Source: Ixodes scapularis (Eukaryota; Arthropoda; Arachnida; Ixodida; Ixodidae). Taken from it: DNA of 64,000 nt. The stretch spans positions 55,170,671-55,234,670 of the forward strand of contig NW_024609837.1 of the NCBI RefSeq assembly GCF_016920785.2, given 5' to 3'. The first letter of the stretch is position 1, and every line of letters begins with the position of its first letter. Made by a program: the position numbers and the translations under genes. The notes under the pieces were generated by a model, which did no database searches, had not been told where the DNA came from, and saw only the letters and a program-made list of their open reading frames with translations. This document shows positions 31,324-43,766 of the stretch, in pieces.

Positions 31324-33952
31324 GCACTTGAACAACAGTTTCCGGGAGCATTTTTACTCTAGCTTTTCTTTGTATAACTAGGCTTCAACAAAATCGTGCA
31401 ATACCGAGATGATGCGAACAAAGATGTATCTGTGGGCCTAATAATTTGTGAAATCGCCAGCATGCTTTTTGTTCGAACATTTTGAAATGAGAAGTCGTCG
31501 TGTAAAATGTGAAAATACACTTGCCTGGTACGTTCCTTACAATAGTATTTAATTCCTAATATTCGTGAAACTTGACATTGCAAAAATGAATAGTTTGCAA
31601 TATAGTTCCCTTGTCAATTACTGACAAGTGTAAGGAAGCTGAATACAATGTGCTTGATATTGATTGGTGTTTGACGAATGCTGATCTAGTAGTAATTAAA
31701 ACTACAGGAAGAAAAATTTATTGCAGTCCACTAAACCAACCACTAAATAACAAAGCCAGACTGAAACGGTGCGAAAATTAGGCAATATTGGCATTTTCAG
31801 AGATAGCATTTATAGAAATAAAAGTTTTAAAACTCTAAGGGTAGGATTTAAGGTGTCTACCTGACAAGAATGTTGACATATCCCCAAGTAAAAAAAAATT
31901 ATTTTGAAGTCGGAAACTACTGAATTGTGTAAAGGGCCAACCAGTTTAAAAAAATTGCACCGGAACAGAGGCACTGCAGACATTCATAAGGTGGCAACTG
32001 CAATTAAGTACAAAACTGATGAAACTCTCCGACGGAGTTGCTTCTCCTGCTGCAGTCCTTGGCTAAAAGAGCATTTGTCATGCAATGAGGGTCACAGTGA
32101 AACTAAAGAAGTCTCCCACACAAGCCTTCTCCACAGGAAACGGGGGACACAAATGTTTTTACCCCTCTGCATGGCCCTTTACATGGCTTTCCTACGTTAA
32201 CATTATTCTAGCAGCTTTCATAGCAGCTTGTGTTTGTGAATCCCGTTTCAACAGGGTGAAACTGCAATCAATTGGTCTCCGACGCACGCTGCATCGGTAC
32301 GGTTTTTTCGCCGAATGAACACTATGTATGAATCCTCCTGTAACGAAGCAAGCCAAGAGCACGTGCCTTCGGACAAGCCTCACTTTTCAATGGCGTTACA
32401 AAATTCTGTAAGTGGTCCTTCCGGGAAAACGCTCCCTGGCAGACATTTAAAGGGCTTCTTTCCAGTTTGTCCTTTCGTGCCGGGCATCAATTGAAAGGAG
32501 AGAAGCGGCCGCATATCCTAGTGTAACTGTGGCTGCTCCCACCCAAGTTGCTGTTCAGGGCAGGGAACCCTCTGTCCTTGAGGCTCTCCTGACTCTCCCA
32601 AGAGTTGGCCAGCACTATTGGAGAGGCATAATAGACGAGAGCTAGTCCAACTATACAGGTTTTTCTAGTCTCCAACGCCAGCCGACGGATCGCGACAACA
32701 CACCAACAGGACATACAATCTGTTTTCCTCGTTTTGCATTTATTTTTTTTTAAATGTGTTAGCATTTATTGGCCTGGTGCATGCAGCAGTCTTTGCTTTG
32801 CACTGGACTGGTTTCGTGGGTCCCGCCGTGCTTTTTCGCTCCGGTGGATGACAGTATGCGGACCATTGCGAGGTTGCAATTCCCATCCTTCGCCGAATCA
32901 AAACCCTTGCACTAAATGCTAACGCAATTCGTCGAGACTCGGCGTAACGACAGCAGCGATTTTTGGCATCTTTCTTTTTTAGTGTTTTATTGGCAAGAAT
33001 AAGAGTATTGCCACAAAAAAAAGTGCATCGCATCTGGCTCGGAACGTCTGCTGTCGCCGAGGTTGAACAAGGTGCCCGTTGTGGCTGCCTGCAATCTTGC
33101 GTGCTGCCATTTGTTGGCTATTGCACCGGTCAAACGCCTTTCATTAGCAGAAGGACCTTAGGTAGGGATTTCAACTTCTTGTTTCTTCAGTGCAATTTCA
33201 ATACACAAGGTCCTCCACCATCGGGCACCTCTGCGGCAAACCCGAGCATGATGCACCAAGAGATTGATTTATGCAGTTCCCTCAAACAGCCAATTATATT
33301 TCTGACACGTGGTACAGTTCATTTTACGACACTCTTTTTAATAATAAGTTTATTCACAAATAAAGCCTTCATACGTTTTAATCAGTCTCACAAAAACACT
33401 TGCGTGCTTGTGCACGAGTACACAGTCCAGCACAAATTTAACAAATCGAAAGTATTGACCTTACACAAAACCGAATGGATACTACTGATAAAATTCCTAG
33501 TTAGGTAGAAGTAAGCATTAAACAAAATTATCCATTTTTACACAATAATTCACATACCGTTGATTTCGCAAGATGATGTCAACAAACACTCATTCTGGGT
33601 CCGCTTTCGGACAGTGAAAGTGGTTAGGCCTAAGAACAGTCGCGTTGCTTTCTGAACTGAGTGAGCTTCGTAGAGCGCTTTTCCTTTGGCAAAAGGCACG
33701 CCAAAAGCTCCATAAAACGGTTCGGAAATTTATAAAGCATGGTCACTGTGGCGTGGCCCCGACCAGCTATGAGTGTGCCTTCATCAGTGGAGACGTGCCA
33801 CAGTACCTTGCCGTGTGATATTGGCACCTAATATGACATTTATACGAGGTGTAAATGCAAAAAGTTTACCCCGCGTAATAAACGCACCCCCCAAATACGT
33901 GTCAGTTTTTCGGGAAAAAAAGTGCATTCATGAAGTGAGTAAATACGGTATG
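31324..33952. other. no supported gene
   Basis: AT-rich. On the - strand, 32930-32735 ends in CAATAAATGCTAACACATTTAAAAAAAAATAAATG, a poly(A) signal plus A-tract that could mark the end of a transcript or retrocopy. The coding sense of that piece is not recognisable. Confidence 0.35.
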
Positions 33953-34673
33953 CAGTAATCCCTCGTTAACTTGACTCGGCTATATCAAAATACCGATTAA
34001 GTCGAAAGATTTCCTTGTTATGGAAAGAACTCCCATAGCCACAATGCATTTACTCGGTGCTTATCTCGGAAGTTTTTAGGACCCAACCCACCCGGATATC
34101 TCAAAATCTTGACAACTAATAAAAAAAACAAGGCAGGGCCCAGCAAAAAATTAACTGGTGACCTAAACATTGGATGAGGAAGAAACAGTAATCCGAAAAC
34201 AAACACACAAAACATCGTGCATCATTGCACGGGTGCGCAATGTTAATTTTGTTCAAATTGTTTAGCAAAAAAGAAAAAAGTCATGTCATGAGTGCGGCAA
34301 CACTGAAGCAGCGCACGCCTCAAGGACAGGACGTTTGTTGTCTTACTTCCCCCTTCCTCCCTCACGCTCAACCTTCTTTTTCCCTTTCATTGTGTTTTTT
34401 GAGGATTCTTTCGGTTTTATTTTTTTTGTAAGCTTGCTTTCTGGTTTTGCTGTTTCATTTTGCGAGTGTCGGTTCTTAACAGTTTTGTTCCGATTGTTTT
34501 GTTCTCCCCCGGCTCCTCTGCCTGTGTCAAGTCAATTTGCACAATTTGTTGGAAGGGTTTAATTCGCACAATGTAGTACAATGAAAACTTCGGTACTTTG
34601 CTTATTTCGAAACCCCGCTTATCTCAAATTTTTTTTCAAGTTTCAATGACTTTCAGTTAACGAGGGTTTACTG
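33953..34673. mobile_element. Tigger-like MITE (CAGTAAWCCCTCGTTAACT ends)
   Basis: Left end CAGTAATCCCTCGTTAACTTGA, right end AGTTAACGAGGGTTTACTG. TA follows the right end; the left flank reads TG, a probable mutation of TA. 721 bp, no transposase. It lies just downstream (on the - strand) of the zinc-finger stop codon, so it may be in that gene's 3' UTR. Confidence 0.75.
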
Positions 34674-34745
34674 TATCTCTTCTACCTTTTCATAGCCCTT
34701 TTCATCACTCCCCCATGCTAATGTTTTCTGACGGACCTCGCAATG

Positions 34746-35215
34746 TTACAGCTGCATACGTCTATGAATTTTTTCGTGATCCAAGAGGGTGCCACTGCGT
34801 GCAAACGCTCTCCCACACACGCTGCACTGGTAGGGTCTTTCCCCGGTATGAATCATTCTGTGACGCGCCAAGGTACATCTTAGTACAAATGCCTTCTGAC
34901 AAATGTCGCATCGGAACCGCTTGTCGCCTGTGTGGGTCCTCACGTGAACGCGCAAGTTGGCGCCCTGGGAAAATGCTTTGTGGCAAATGGGACAGCTGAA
35001 GGGCTTCTCCCCCGTGTGCGTCCTTTCGTGCCTGGCGACATGAGCTAGATAGATGCTAGAGTAAGGGCAGAAACGGCACTTGTGTCTGTCCTCTCCTTGT
35101 GGCTGACCCTGCGGTCGCTGCCCATCCAACCCAATGTTCAGGAGACAAGGCTCACTGTTGCTGTTCCCGAGGTTGACGGTGTCCCAATGGCCCTGCCAGG
35201 TTGTCTGGACCGGAA
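34746..35215 (-). CDS. C2H2 zinc-finger protein, last coding exon (four fingers)
   Basis: Likely a DNA-binding transcription factor; partner and target unknown. On the - strand an acceptor (TTTATGCCAACAG|TT, exon starting at 35215) opens a frame entering with 2 nt and ending at the stop by 34746. After a linker of about 45 residues come four C2H2 fingers: CRFCPYSSIYLAHVARHERTH, CPICHKAFSQGANLRVHVRTH, CDICQKAFVLRCTLARHRMIH and CSVCGRAFARSGTLLDHEKIH (each C-x2-C-x12-H-x3-H). They are joined by TGEKPF, TGDKRF and TGERPY linkers. All zinc ligands are present. The protein ends HRRMQL soon after finger 4. Upstream exons should lie to the right on the - strand. An ATG spans the acceptor, so a start there cannot be excluded. 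Confidence 0.85.
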
Positions 35216-36731
35216 CTGTTGGCATAAAAACATTAGAAAAGGTTGATTGAGCTCATATTTTGCCCAACTTCTAATGGTTTCTCAGGGATACCAACCTTAG
35301 ACTATCTCGGCTGCATACAAAAAGATGTTAATACAGATGGCATGCGAGAGCTGTACAGATATTGTGGAAGATATTTTGATCTAGACTTGTTGCACATACA
35401 CATCAACATACTTGCTTTTTAAAGTAAAATTAGTGCATCCGTAATCCAGGGGAGAAACGTGTAAAGAACTAACAATGAGGTATTTTATATAAAGAAAATG
35501 TAGTGGTAGCACTTGGGGAAACTAGGTACAGTGGAACCTCTATACATTCTTAGTTTTTACATTTTCCCGGCCTTTACGTCCAGAAGCGCCAATCCCGTGG
35601 AGCTTCCATAGAAATATATGTGTATTCATTGGCAGCCATAGCTGAGCTCTCTGCTGCTTTTGCACCTCCACGAAAGAGAGAGAGGAAAGCTGCATTTGTA
35701 AGAATTTTGAGCGATGGATTAATCTTCTAGAAGGAGAATAGCGACGCCTATAGAAGTCTGAAACACACAAAGGAGAGCCCCAGTGAGAAAAGTTTCTCCT
35801 CTTGTGGTTGCCGGAAAGCTGACGGACAACTTCTCCCGAGCATGCGCAGTGAGCAGTGGCCTCAAATATGGCATCTAGTGAATACCACCTATACATGTAG
35901 TAATTTTCTGCTTAGTGCCTTTGCTTTCCAGGTTCATGTGTCAAAAAAGCCGCCGACATAGCGTCGACGGCACCGGCCGATCTACGCGATGAACCGATCA
36001 GCAAACGGATTGATCACGTAAAGACTTGCCCGCGGATCGTCTGCCTCCCAAGCGCATTCACACGGAGATGAGTGGACGACAGCGAGGATTGATCAAACCT
36101 CTTTGAGATTGCACAGTGCTGCGAGACGCCAACAGCTCACAGTCGCCCAAGACCAAATGCGCCATTTGTCACTGCGGGTGCGGCGCTATCGCATTATGAC
36201 GAAAAACACTTTTGGTGTGATGCGGTTACATACCAAGCGAGACAGAACACCGCGAGAGGTTTGTTCGGTCTAGAAGTGATGGGGGAGTCCTGGGCTTGCG
36301 GAGGGGCATTTGCTGATGTCCTCCCACGCACTTGCACATAACACTTCAGTACACCACAGGCACAAAAAGATCTTGCTTAACCTTGTTGGCTGGATGGATG
36401 TACAGGAAAGGTTGTGGCATGCTAGACAAGCTTTGACAGAAGCTTCTCGACATGGACCCAGAGGACTACGGGAACCTGCAATGTGTCAGTCGGGAACAGT
36501 TCCTGCAGCTTCTTTTAAACCAGCCAATGCACAAAAGACAACAATGTGCCATTTTTGTATTGCTTGTTCAAAAAAAAGAAAAAAGTAGTACTGTTGTTTA
36601 CAGGCAAAACAAGTTTTTGGTGTGGGATTCATTTGGAGAACGTTTAGTCTGGCAACAATTTTAGAGCGCAGCTCTTAGGCGCCAGTTTTTGCAAAAGCAG
36701 CGTCGTTGTTGGCATAACTGCCCCACTATAT

Positions 36732-36915
36732 TTAGCGGGAAACTGAATTGGTGTTCAGGACACGCAATGTCAATTTTCCCGCTACATATAGCGGAGAAAC
36801 CGATTTTTTTCATGGGTGACGCGACACAGACACGTCATTTTACTCGCTAAATTTCGCGAGGAAGCTGAATTTGTGTTGAGGTCCCATGGTGTCAATTTTC
36901 CAGCTAAATTTAGCG
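36732..36915 (+). repeat. degenerate tandem repeat, about 60-bp unit
   Basis: Three units begin AGCGGGAAACTGAATTG, AGCGGAGAAACCGAT and GCGAGGAAGCTGAATTTG, each ending in TGTCAATTTTCC/GTCATTTTACTCGCTA-type sequence. Followed by a purine-rich stretch with an inverse partner (GGAGGGGAGGG ... CCCTCCTCTCC) to 36995. Confidence 0.6.
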
Positions 36916-37581
36916 AGGAAACTGTGGGAGGAGGGGAGGGTACGGAGAAGGATGAGAGGAAAGGAGGAGCAGAGGAGGGGCATACCCTCCTCTCCTCATC
37001 CTCAAGAGCTGCACTCTAATTTTGCAAGATTTGTAAACGTCTTACATTTTTATTTATATTTTTGTATGCAGTGTGAAGAGAGAGCCTGCTTTATCAATAC
37101 CACTCGATAAACTTCATTGTCAGATTCAGCTCACTCAGTTTACTAGGCTTGCCAAACCGGGGAAAGATCACGATTGTAAAAAAATAGGCGGATGATCTCG
37201 AAGTATTTCGGACATTCATGCACCGCTAAAGATCAGTCATACACATCATCATGTTTATATTCAGTGCTTGCACTCATCGCAACTGGAAGAATCTGCACAG
37301 CAACTCGACCCATACTGCCCGTATCACTGGTATGCACAGCTTCTTCGCCTGTAGCTTACTGTGATGTTTATTTTCTCGTCGGCCTTGGCCGCTTTTGGCT
37401 CGGATACGGGATTGGCCAAAAATCGGGCCCCTCCAGAGGTTTGCTCCAACTCGAAGGTCAGAGGTCACAGCGATGTCGAGCAGCCATTGGCAGTGTGCGA
37501 GTTTCGCCTTCGTGTGATTGACAGGCCTTGGTGAGGTTTCAGCAAAATAACGCTCCAGAAGCGAGGAGCGTGCACAACCTT

Positions 37582-37687
37582 GTCCTGGACAAAATGGTCC
37601 CAGACAAAATGGCCCCAGAGGAAATGGTTCAGGTCAAAATGGTCCTGGACAGAATGGTCCCAAGCGCATACCTGGACAAAATAGCCT
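37582..37687 (+). repeat. 15-bp tandem repeat (ACAAAATGGTCCCAG)
   Basis: About six to seven degenerate units reading DKMVP in one frame. The same motif lies inverted at 39530-39595 (GGGACCATTTTGTCC). Confidence 0.7.
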
Positions 37688-37793
37688 CAAGCGATTTGTT
37701 GACACTTTGGGTGCTTTTTGAAGGTTTAGTGAACTGTTATTCTGAAGCTGTACTCGACACACATGTAATGTATACATTTCTTAATGTATTTAA

Positions 37794-38664
37794 AGGGCAA
37801 CTCCGCTCAATTCCGAAGATTTCGGGATAATGAGTGATTTCGAATTAAAAAGCCCTAGTAAAAGACACTACGTCGTTTGCTTCGCGAAAAATGGTATATA
37901 TATTTTTAAATCTAATTTTAAACACGAGCGGAAATCGAAACCGAAACTTCGGCTCCGTCCGGCAACATTGGCCTCGGGCCGCCAAGTACATGGCCATCAC
38001 GTGGTACGAGATGTCATGTGATCCTCGGCCCAACGACGGGCGGGATGGGAGCGGGCAGGCGTGCGGCAGGCGCGAGTGTCGTCTGCACCGCACTCTTCGC
38101 TACGTTTTGGTGTCTACGGCATTCGACGACGTCTGCACAACTGCGGCAAACGTCTGCGACTCTGCGCACGTGGTGTTCATAGTGTGGACGAAACTCCGAA
38201 AGGCAATAATCACAAACGGTGAGACGACGACGGTGGTTGTGACGCGGAAGACGGCGGTAACGGCGGGACCACGGCGGGCGGTTGGTCTGCTCCCAAGAAG
38301 CGCGCTGACAAGCGCGTACGCCTATCACGTGGACAGTGCTGAGCGCCGAGAGGCAACGTTGCTGACGTCATGCGCTACGCTCGCCCGGAGAAGTGAAAAC
38401 AAGCAAAAGGGGGCCATGTAGATGGCGTTTAGCTCAATGTTGGCTCCGCCCATGCCGTAGCCTTGACTGCGCTGTTGGTTGCGCCTGAATTCGCCCGCTC
38501 GAGTCAGCCGATTTCGGCAACTTGGCGAGTTGCAAAGTTTGCCGGACCGTTTAAGAAACATTTAGACAGAACTGCGTCGTAATATTTGACGTGTGGTCTT
38601 CCTAGGCGATACCGAAGAGGACTGCATTGTTTTTTCAAAACCAAAAATGAAGCGGAGTTGCCCT
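37794..38664. mobile_element. TTAA-flanked MITE (AGGGCAACTCCGCT ends)
   Basis: AGGGCAACTCCGCT and AGCGGAGTTGCCCT form inverted ends, with TTAA outside each (37790-37793, 38665-38668). 871 bp, GC-rich centre, no transposase. Confidence 0.75.
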
Positions 38665-38668
38665 TTAA

Positions 38669-41034
38669 GTTTTTTTTTTATATATTTAAGAAAATAACTA
38701 AAGTCCAAAAGCTGAATAAGTTTTATTATCACTCACTTGGCTTTCTGGCCCCTCCTCGCACAAGCCTGAGCAGTGTACAAAGCTCGAGCTTGGAAGTCAC
38801 TACAGAAATACTCACGCGCACACTAAAAGTGCAAGGTCGTGATGCACTTTGCGATTGATTGGACTGGTTGGTAATAACATGCACAAAAAAAGTCGACAAA
38901 CGCCATTAGTGCATTTTGTTTTCAGCACTGCTTGATTGGTCCTATCAGATTGTAGCGTCAGCTGCACTGTGACTTTAGAGAAAAAAATGTAGTATAGGTG
39001 CAGGAAGAAAATTTAACGAAATCCGACAGTATTTTCCATAATTTCAAATTAGCGCAATGACGCTGCAAGAAAACGTATGTACATGATGGATTCGGACATC
39101 ATCATGCACATACTATATATTCGTGATTGCAGGCGTGTATTGTGGACTGCACCGGGAAAACTTCTCGCCTGCAGGGTAAGCCAGCGTTGCCGCTCCTCAA
39201 AGGCAGACTGACTTTACACTGTGTAAACACAAACCTCAAATATGTTTTGGAAGATGGCGTGTTATGGAACGTGTTTCTTCTCATATTGAATATATCAAAT
39301 ATTAGACACGTTGTGATATAAGCACTTCCATATTATTGCTATGGTATACTTTTCCCTTCTTGGCTCAGCTACTGGCATGCAATGTTTTGCACTAAATATG
39401 TAAACTGTAAAATGGTTAGCGTTTCACATTTAAGTATTCAGCAAAACATTTTTTTCTCAGTCCCATCTGCAGCAAGTGCAAACAGTCGACTAGTCACCGA
39501 AGAACAAGCAAACTATGTCTCCAGAATTGCTTGGGACCATTTTGTCCGGGTTTGCCTTTTGGATCATTTTGTCAGGGACCAGTTTGTCCGGATCCCCCAC
39601 TTTTTTTGTCGCATTCATATGGGGCATCTGTTTCCCGAAACCTAGTTTTGCGACACAAGATTCGCCAAGATGCATTGTGTGAATAAACCTATAGGTGGTA
39701 TGCGCTAGTGCACGGGGACATCGGCAAACGCCGCTACGCAGGCCTAGAACTCCGTCGCTCACCCACGGATCAGTTGCTCAAAACTGCAAGTGGAAATTCC
39801 AAGTATTCCGCAATATTTTACAAAAATTGTCTCGTGACATTTGCTTTCTGCATCATCCCTAGCGCTTCCCAAAGGGCGTTATTGTTCCTTGCGTTCTCCC
39901 GGATGATACACTTTTTTCCCCCTCCCCTGAAAAACATGTCAACGAGGTTCCACTGTATTCCACATTTTACCTCTAGAGGAGTGCTCAAACTTCACATTCT
40001 CAGATTCCCAGTTTGTTTGCTGACCTAGTGCACGGGAAGTGTTAAGCTAGCACACCGAAATGAATCTATGGCGCACTGACGTTCAGGACACAGTGGCAGA
40101 GGCACAACAGAATATCGGCATTAATTCATTCTGGAAATGAGGAACAAGCGAATAAGTCAACAAACAAGGACTGAAAAAGCAAAGCAGCATTTTCAACACA
40201 AAAATGATCACACTTGAAGAAAATGCCAATAGACTAACATACTCTCGCACTAATGCAGAGCTGTCTGCTTCGGTCTATCTTTGACTGACTCGGCACAGCA
40301 TGCATCATTATAGCCCGTTTTTCGACCACCAGAGATGCTATGGAATCTAGTACTGCACAAATTGCTGTAGGGCACCGTTGCAGTCTGCGGTAAATCGGCC
40401 CAATGCTTGGATCTTCTTCAAAATGATACTGTAAAAAAAAAAAGTCAACACAAAGTCGTGCAGCACTCGAGGAAATACATGCTACTATGTGGTCGAAGCA
40501 GAACCTTTCAGGTCTTGGTAGTTTCAAGTGCTAGACAAGAGCAACACTGTGATACTACAACTGCATCAACACATATTTCGTTCCTAGGATTGTGGTGAAT
40601 GGGGTGTTAACCACTTGCAGGGATAAACAATGGGGATCAATGCAGCAGCCCGGGTGACAGCCACGTTGAATGAATGCTGTTGCGAGGGAGTAAAGAGTGC
40701 CACTGGGAAGGACTTTTTCGAGGCAGCCATGTGCCGTTCACCCAATTTTTCTTGGGTGCAAGTGTCCGGAGAAACGACCTGCAAGGTTTAGACGAGACGG
40801 CAGCTTGATCGTGAAAGTAAGCGGAAGAGTGCTTGGGATAAAACAACGCATGACAGAAATTCAAATGGGCACCATAGGCTAACGTAATGCGAAACAAAAC
40901 TGGAATGCTGAGTACATAGAAGAATAATATGCACAGCAACAACAAGATGTCTACCAAAATTAGGTTTTGAAATTCCCTCACATTTCCAGGTTTTCCCAGA
41001 CTATTCATAAAAAGTTCCTGACCAGCTCCTAAAG
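38669..41034. other. no supported gene
   Basis: On the - strand at 40790-40600 a stretch after CTTGCAG reads VVSPDTCTQEKLGERHM and SFPVALFTPSQQ. It could be an exon in phase with the one at 42981-43285, but its donor is poor. Otherwise AT-rich intergenic or intronic sequence. Confidence 0.3.
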
Positions 41035-41396
41035 GCCCGTTCACACTCTTGCGACCAAGTACGACCAAGAGAGACGAGACTTGTTAAAACCTCTTAAAAA
41101 TTTCTTGGGACGAGACCCTGGAACTTAGGACAATGACCCTGGAACTGCATTTCATAAGAGCGAAGGTTTTGCAGTATTTACGAGGTCAAATGTGCCTAAT
41201 ACCTATAAGAAAAGCTTGTTTATAACGTTGACAAAAGTTTTTCGAGCCAGGAAAGAAAGGATAATGCGCGAGAGATATAAAAAATATGCCGGACCGCCAA
41301 GTTTACGCTGCTACCTAATAGATGGCGCTAGTGTGTCCTCTCGTTATAAGGTTTTAAGGAACCCAGTTTTAAGAGGTTGCAAGAGTGTGAACGGGC
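41035..41396. mobile_element. 362-bp MITE with GCCCGTTCACACTCTTGC ends
   Basis: GCCCGTTCACACTCTTGC at 41035 and its exact inverse ending at 41396. The interior repeats AAAACCTCTTAAAA / GTTTTAAGAGG next to the ends. The target duplication is not clear; superfamily not assigned. Confidence 0.75.
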
Positions 41397-42980
41397 GTGA
41401 AGGGGACACAACACATTTCAAATGCAGTTTTTATGCAGAAAACACAGGCATATCTGATGGGAAGCAGGGCAGTGGCCAAGCACAAGATCCTATTGCCTTC
41501 CCAGAGTATTTTTCTAGATTTCTCGGTGGACAAAAATTCCCGTTCTAAATAAACCACTGGGCAAACATATTAGTGCGAGCGCCAGGAGACAAGTTGGTCT
41601 TGGTGCGCACATTTCAAGAGGATACGACTTGGGTTCTGCCAAAACCCTAGTTTCCGAGCAGAAATTTGTGTCAGCACGCCAGCCGAGTCGCAAGCAATGA
41701 GTGTCGCACCACACATGCGTCGTTTGTAGTTGCTCAGAGAAAGGAAAGCTCAATTTCCCCGGCCGATGCTGATTGGGGTGGAAAATCACACTTTTTCGGA
41801 CTCTAAAATTCCCCAACATCTTTCCCGTTATCCAGGGTCTCATTGGAAGCTCCTCCCACCTCTTCCCACTTTGGCAGAGCAAATGCTAGAGGGGATGTCG
41901 CCTTCTCTCCAGCTCTGCTAAAGTGGAAAGAGGTTTGGGAAGCTTCCACTTCACTCTTAACCATCGACTATAGACACCCTGAACAAGAATGACAAGAGCA
42001 CTAATAGAGCTAAATTCTGTGTATCAGACCACTTCTAATGCTCAAAATGTGGGTAGGATGATTTAATCCACCCTTGAACCCAGGCTCTGAGGCAAACACT
42101 AAATACAACTTTTTTTTTACCTCAACTACCAGGGCAAATGCAAGATGAGTGTTAGCTAAGTGAATGTAATTAAATTTCAACTAATAATTTTGACAAATGG
42201 AAAGCAAGTGTGACTCATCTTTGAGAAATATTTATGAGTCACACATTACTACGGTGTGAGCTGCCTAACTCTGACGTCATACACTTGGACAGCAGCGGCA
42301 GGTGTCCGGCTTGGGGAAGTCCATCATGGAGCTGCGTATGCCACGATCATGTTCCTTGGGTCAATGCTGGAAAAGAAAGAGCTTAACTCTTCTTCAGATG
42401 AATGAGTACACTTCGGCAGCAAAAATTCAGCCCCTACGTAGAGCTACTGGGACAGATGGGGAAGCGCGTGAGAGCACCTCCACTCAGAGCCCTCTATTTT
42501 CCGTTCCTCGATAAACCTCTGAAAAGGGCGACCCCTACGGCTGCGCGTTCTTGCTCATGTCCGGCCCCCTCGTGGTGGCAATTCCCACAAATTTCAAGAA
42601 GCAATGTTTCTTTGTTTGTTTTTTATTTGTGAAGACTAACAATGCTTGGGTTTGGGCTAGTTGCTTTTACATTATGAGGTATATTGCACTGTGAAGTTGT
42701 GCTGAACATGTAAACAACTAAACTATGAGACAATACATTAGACAGAAAAGAACATGACGCACATGTGAAAGTGCAGTTTATGTTTAAGTGTTCGGTGTAA
42801 CTTCACAGCACAGAATAAATCATAACTTATCTGCGAGTTCGAATCAAGATTGCCCGAATTTTCAAAGGGCTAAAAATATTGTGTAGTGATATCTATGCTA
42901 CTAATCCCGAGCATCAGTATTTTCTATAATAAATTGTATTTTGTCACAATAAAGGCTTTTGTTGGGGAACATGTATTTAC
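41397..42980. other. no supported gene
   Basis: 42300-42635 has open frames in two phases (e.g. KFSPYVELLGQMGKRV) with no known motif. A CACTTTGGCAGAGCAAATGCTAGAG / CAGCTCTGCTAAAGTGG inverted pair lies at 41865-41925. Confidence 0.3.
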
Positions 42981-43285
42981 CAGCCGATGACGCTGAACCT
43001 TGATGATGACACAGGCGGTACTCATCCATCGACGCTCTATGCCCTGCGGGAATCTCAAGGCACCCCGATTCTTTCTCTTTAGCTGTTCAGGGGGTTTGGC
43101 GGCGCTCACGATCTTTGGGCAGTAACGCTCGAAGACGGATGCGATCACTTGGCTGAGGACTGCACCACGACAAGCGGCAATGGTTCTATCCTCCGCAGTG
43201 GAGTATGGCTTTGCAGTACCGACTCGCTTTCTCACCTGGATGGTTAGGCGCACAAAGGCCACCTGGCCAACACTCCATATAGGGC
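42981..43285 (-). CDS. candidate internal exon, unidentified
   Basis: On the - strand, CTTCAAATAG|GC (43285) to CGGCTG|GTAAAT (42981/42980) bounds an open 305-bp frame entering with 2 nt and leaving in phase 0. The peptide is basic: RLTIQVRKRVGTAKPYSTAE, then FERYCPKIVSAAKPPEQLKR and RRWMSTACVIIKVQRHRL. I do not recognise a domain. It is on the same strand as, and upstream of, the zinc-finger exon, but a direct join would not be in phase, so any link needs another exon. Confidence 0.3.
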
Positions 43286-43603
43286 CTATTTGAAGCAAAT
43301 GTCAGCTTGAAGACAGACGCAGTACAATAGTAAGTATGGTAGCTTTTCTTCATACCAGCATTCATTTGTATGCCTACACAGTGTGCGCCACTAGTTGGTG
43401 TGGCAACAGTATGGAACTGTTCGAAAGAAGTCCGAGGCGAACCTCGCGAGATGCGTCTGCGACGACGATGACTGCCTTCTCAACAGCCGGAGACGCTCAA
43501 ACCAATATGATCCCTCGCAGATGTAGAAGTGAACATGGCAAACGAAGACTAAGCGTGAGGAACAGCCAGAGCAAGGAAGCACTATCGAAATCACCGAAAA
43601 AAC

Positions 43604-43625
43604 AGAGAGAGAGAGAGAGAGAGAG
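43604..43625 (+). repeat. GA microsatellite
   Basis: Eleven GA units. Confidence 0.95.
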
Positions 43626-43766
43626 TGTATTTGGAAAAGAGGAGATAGTCCTGTAGACTCACTCCGATGAGAGTCGTGCTAACCATCTTTGGGGGAGAGG
43701 GGATATGAGTGAAATATTCTAAGTACAGCTGCAGCATCATGGCAGTGAAAGTGCTCCAGTGGGAGT

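Larger units (their letters stand above)
35529..39955. mobile_element. possible large Tigger-type element with CAGTGGAACCTC ends
   Basis: CAGTGGAACCTC at 35529-35540 and its inverse at 39944-39955, each with TA outside, could be the two ends of one 4.4-kb element. They could equally be two solo ends of one family. Between them lie tandem repeats, a TTAA MITE (37794-38664) and no recognisable transposase beyond a short frame at 36452-36664 (ending FLVWDSFGERL). Confidence 0.4.

Noticed and set aside
32963..33508. 181-codon + strand frame
   Set aside because: No motif; composition changes from mixed to AT-rich along its length as in chance frames.
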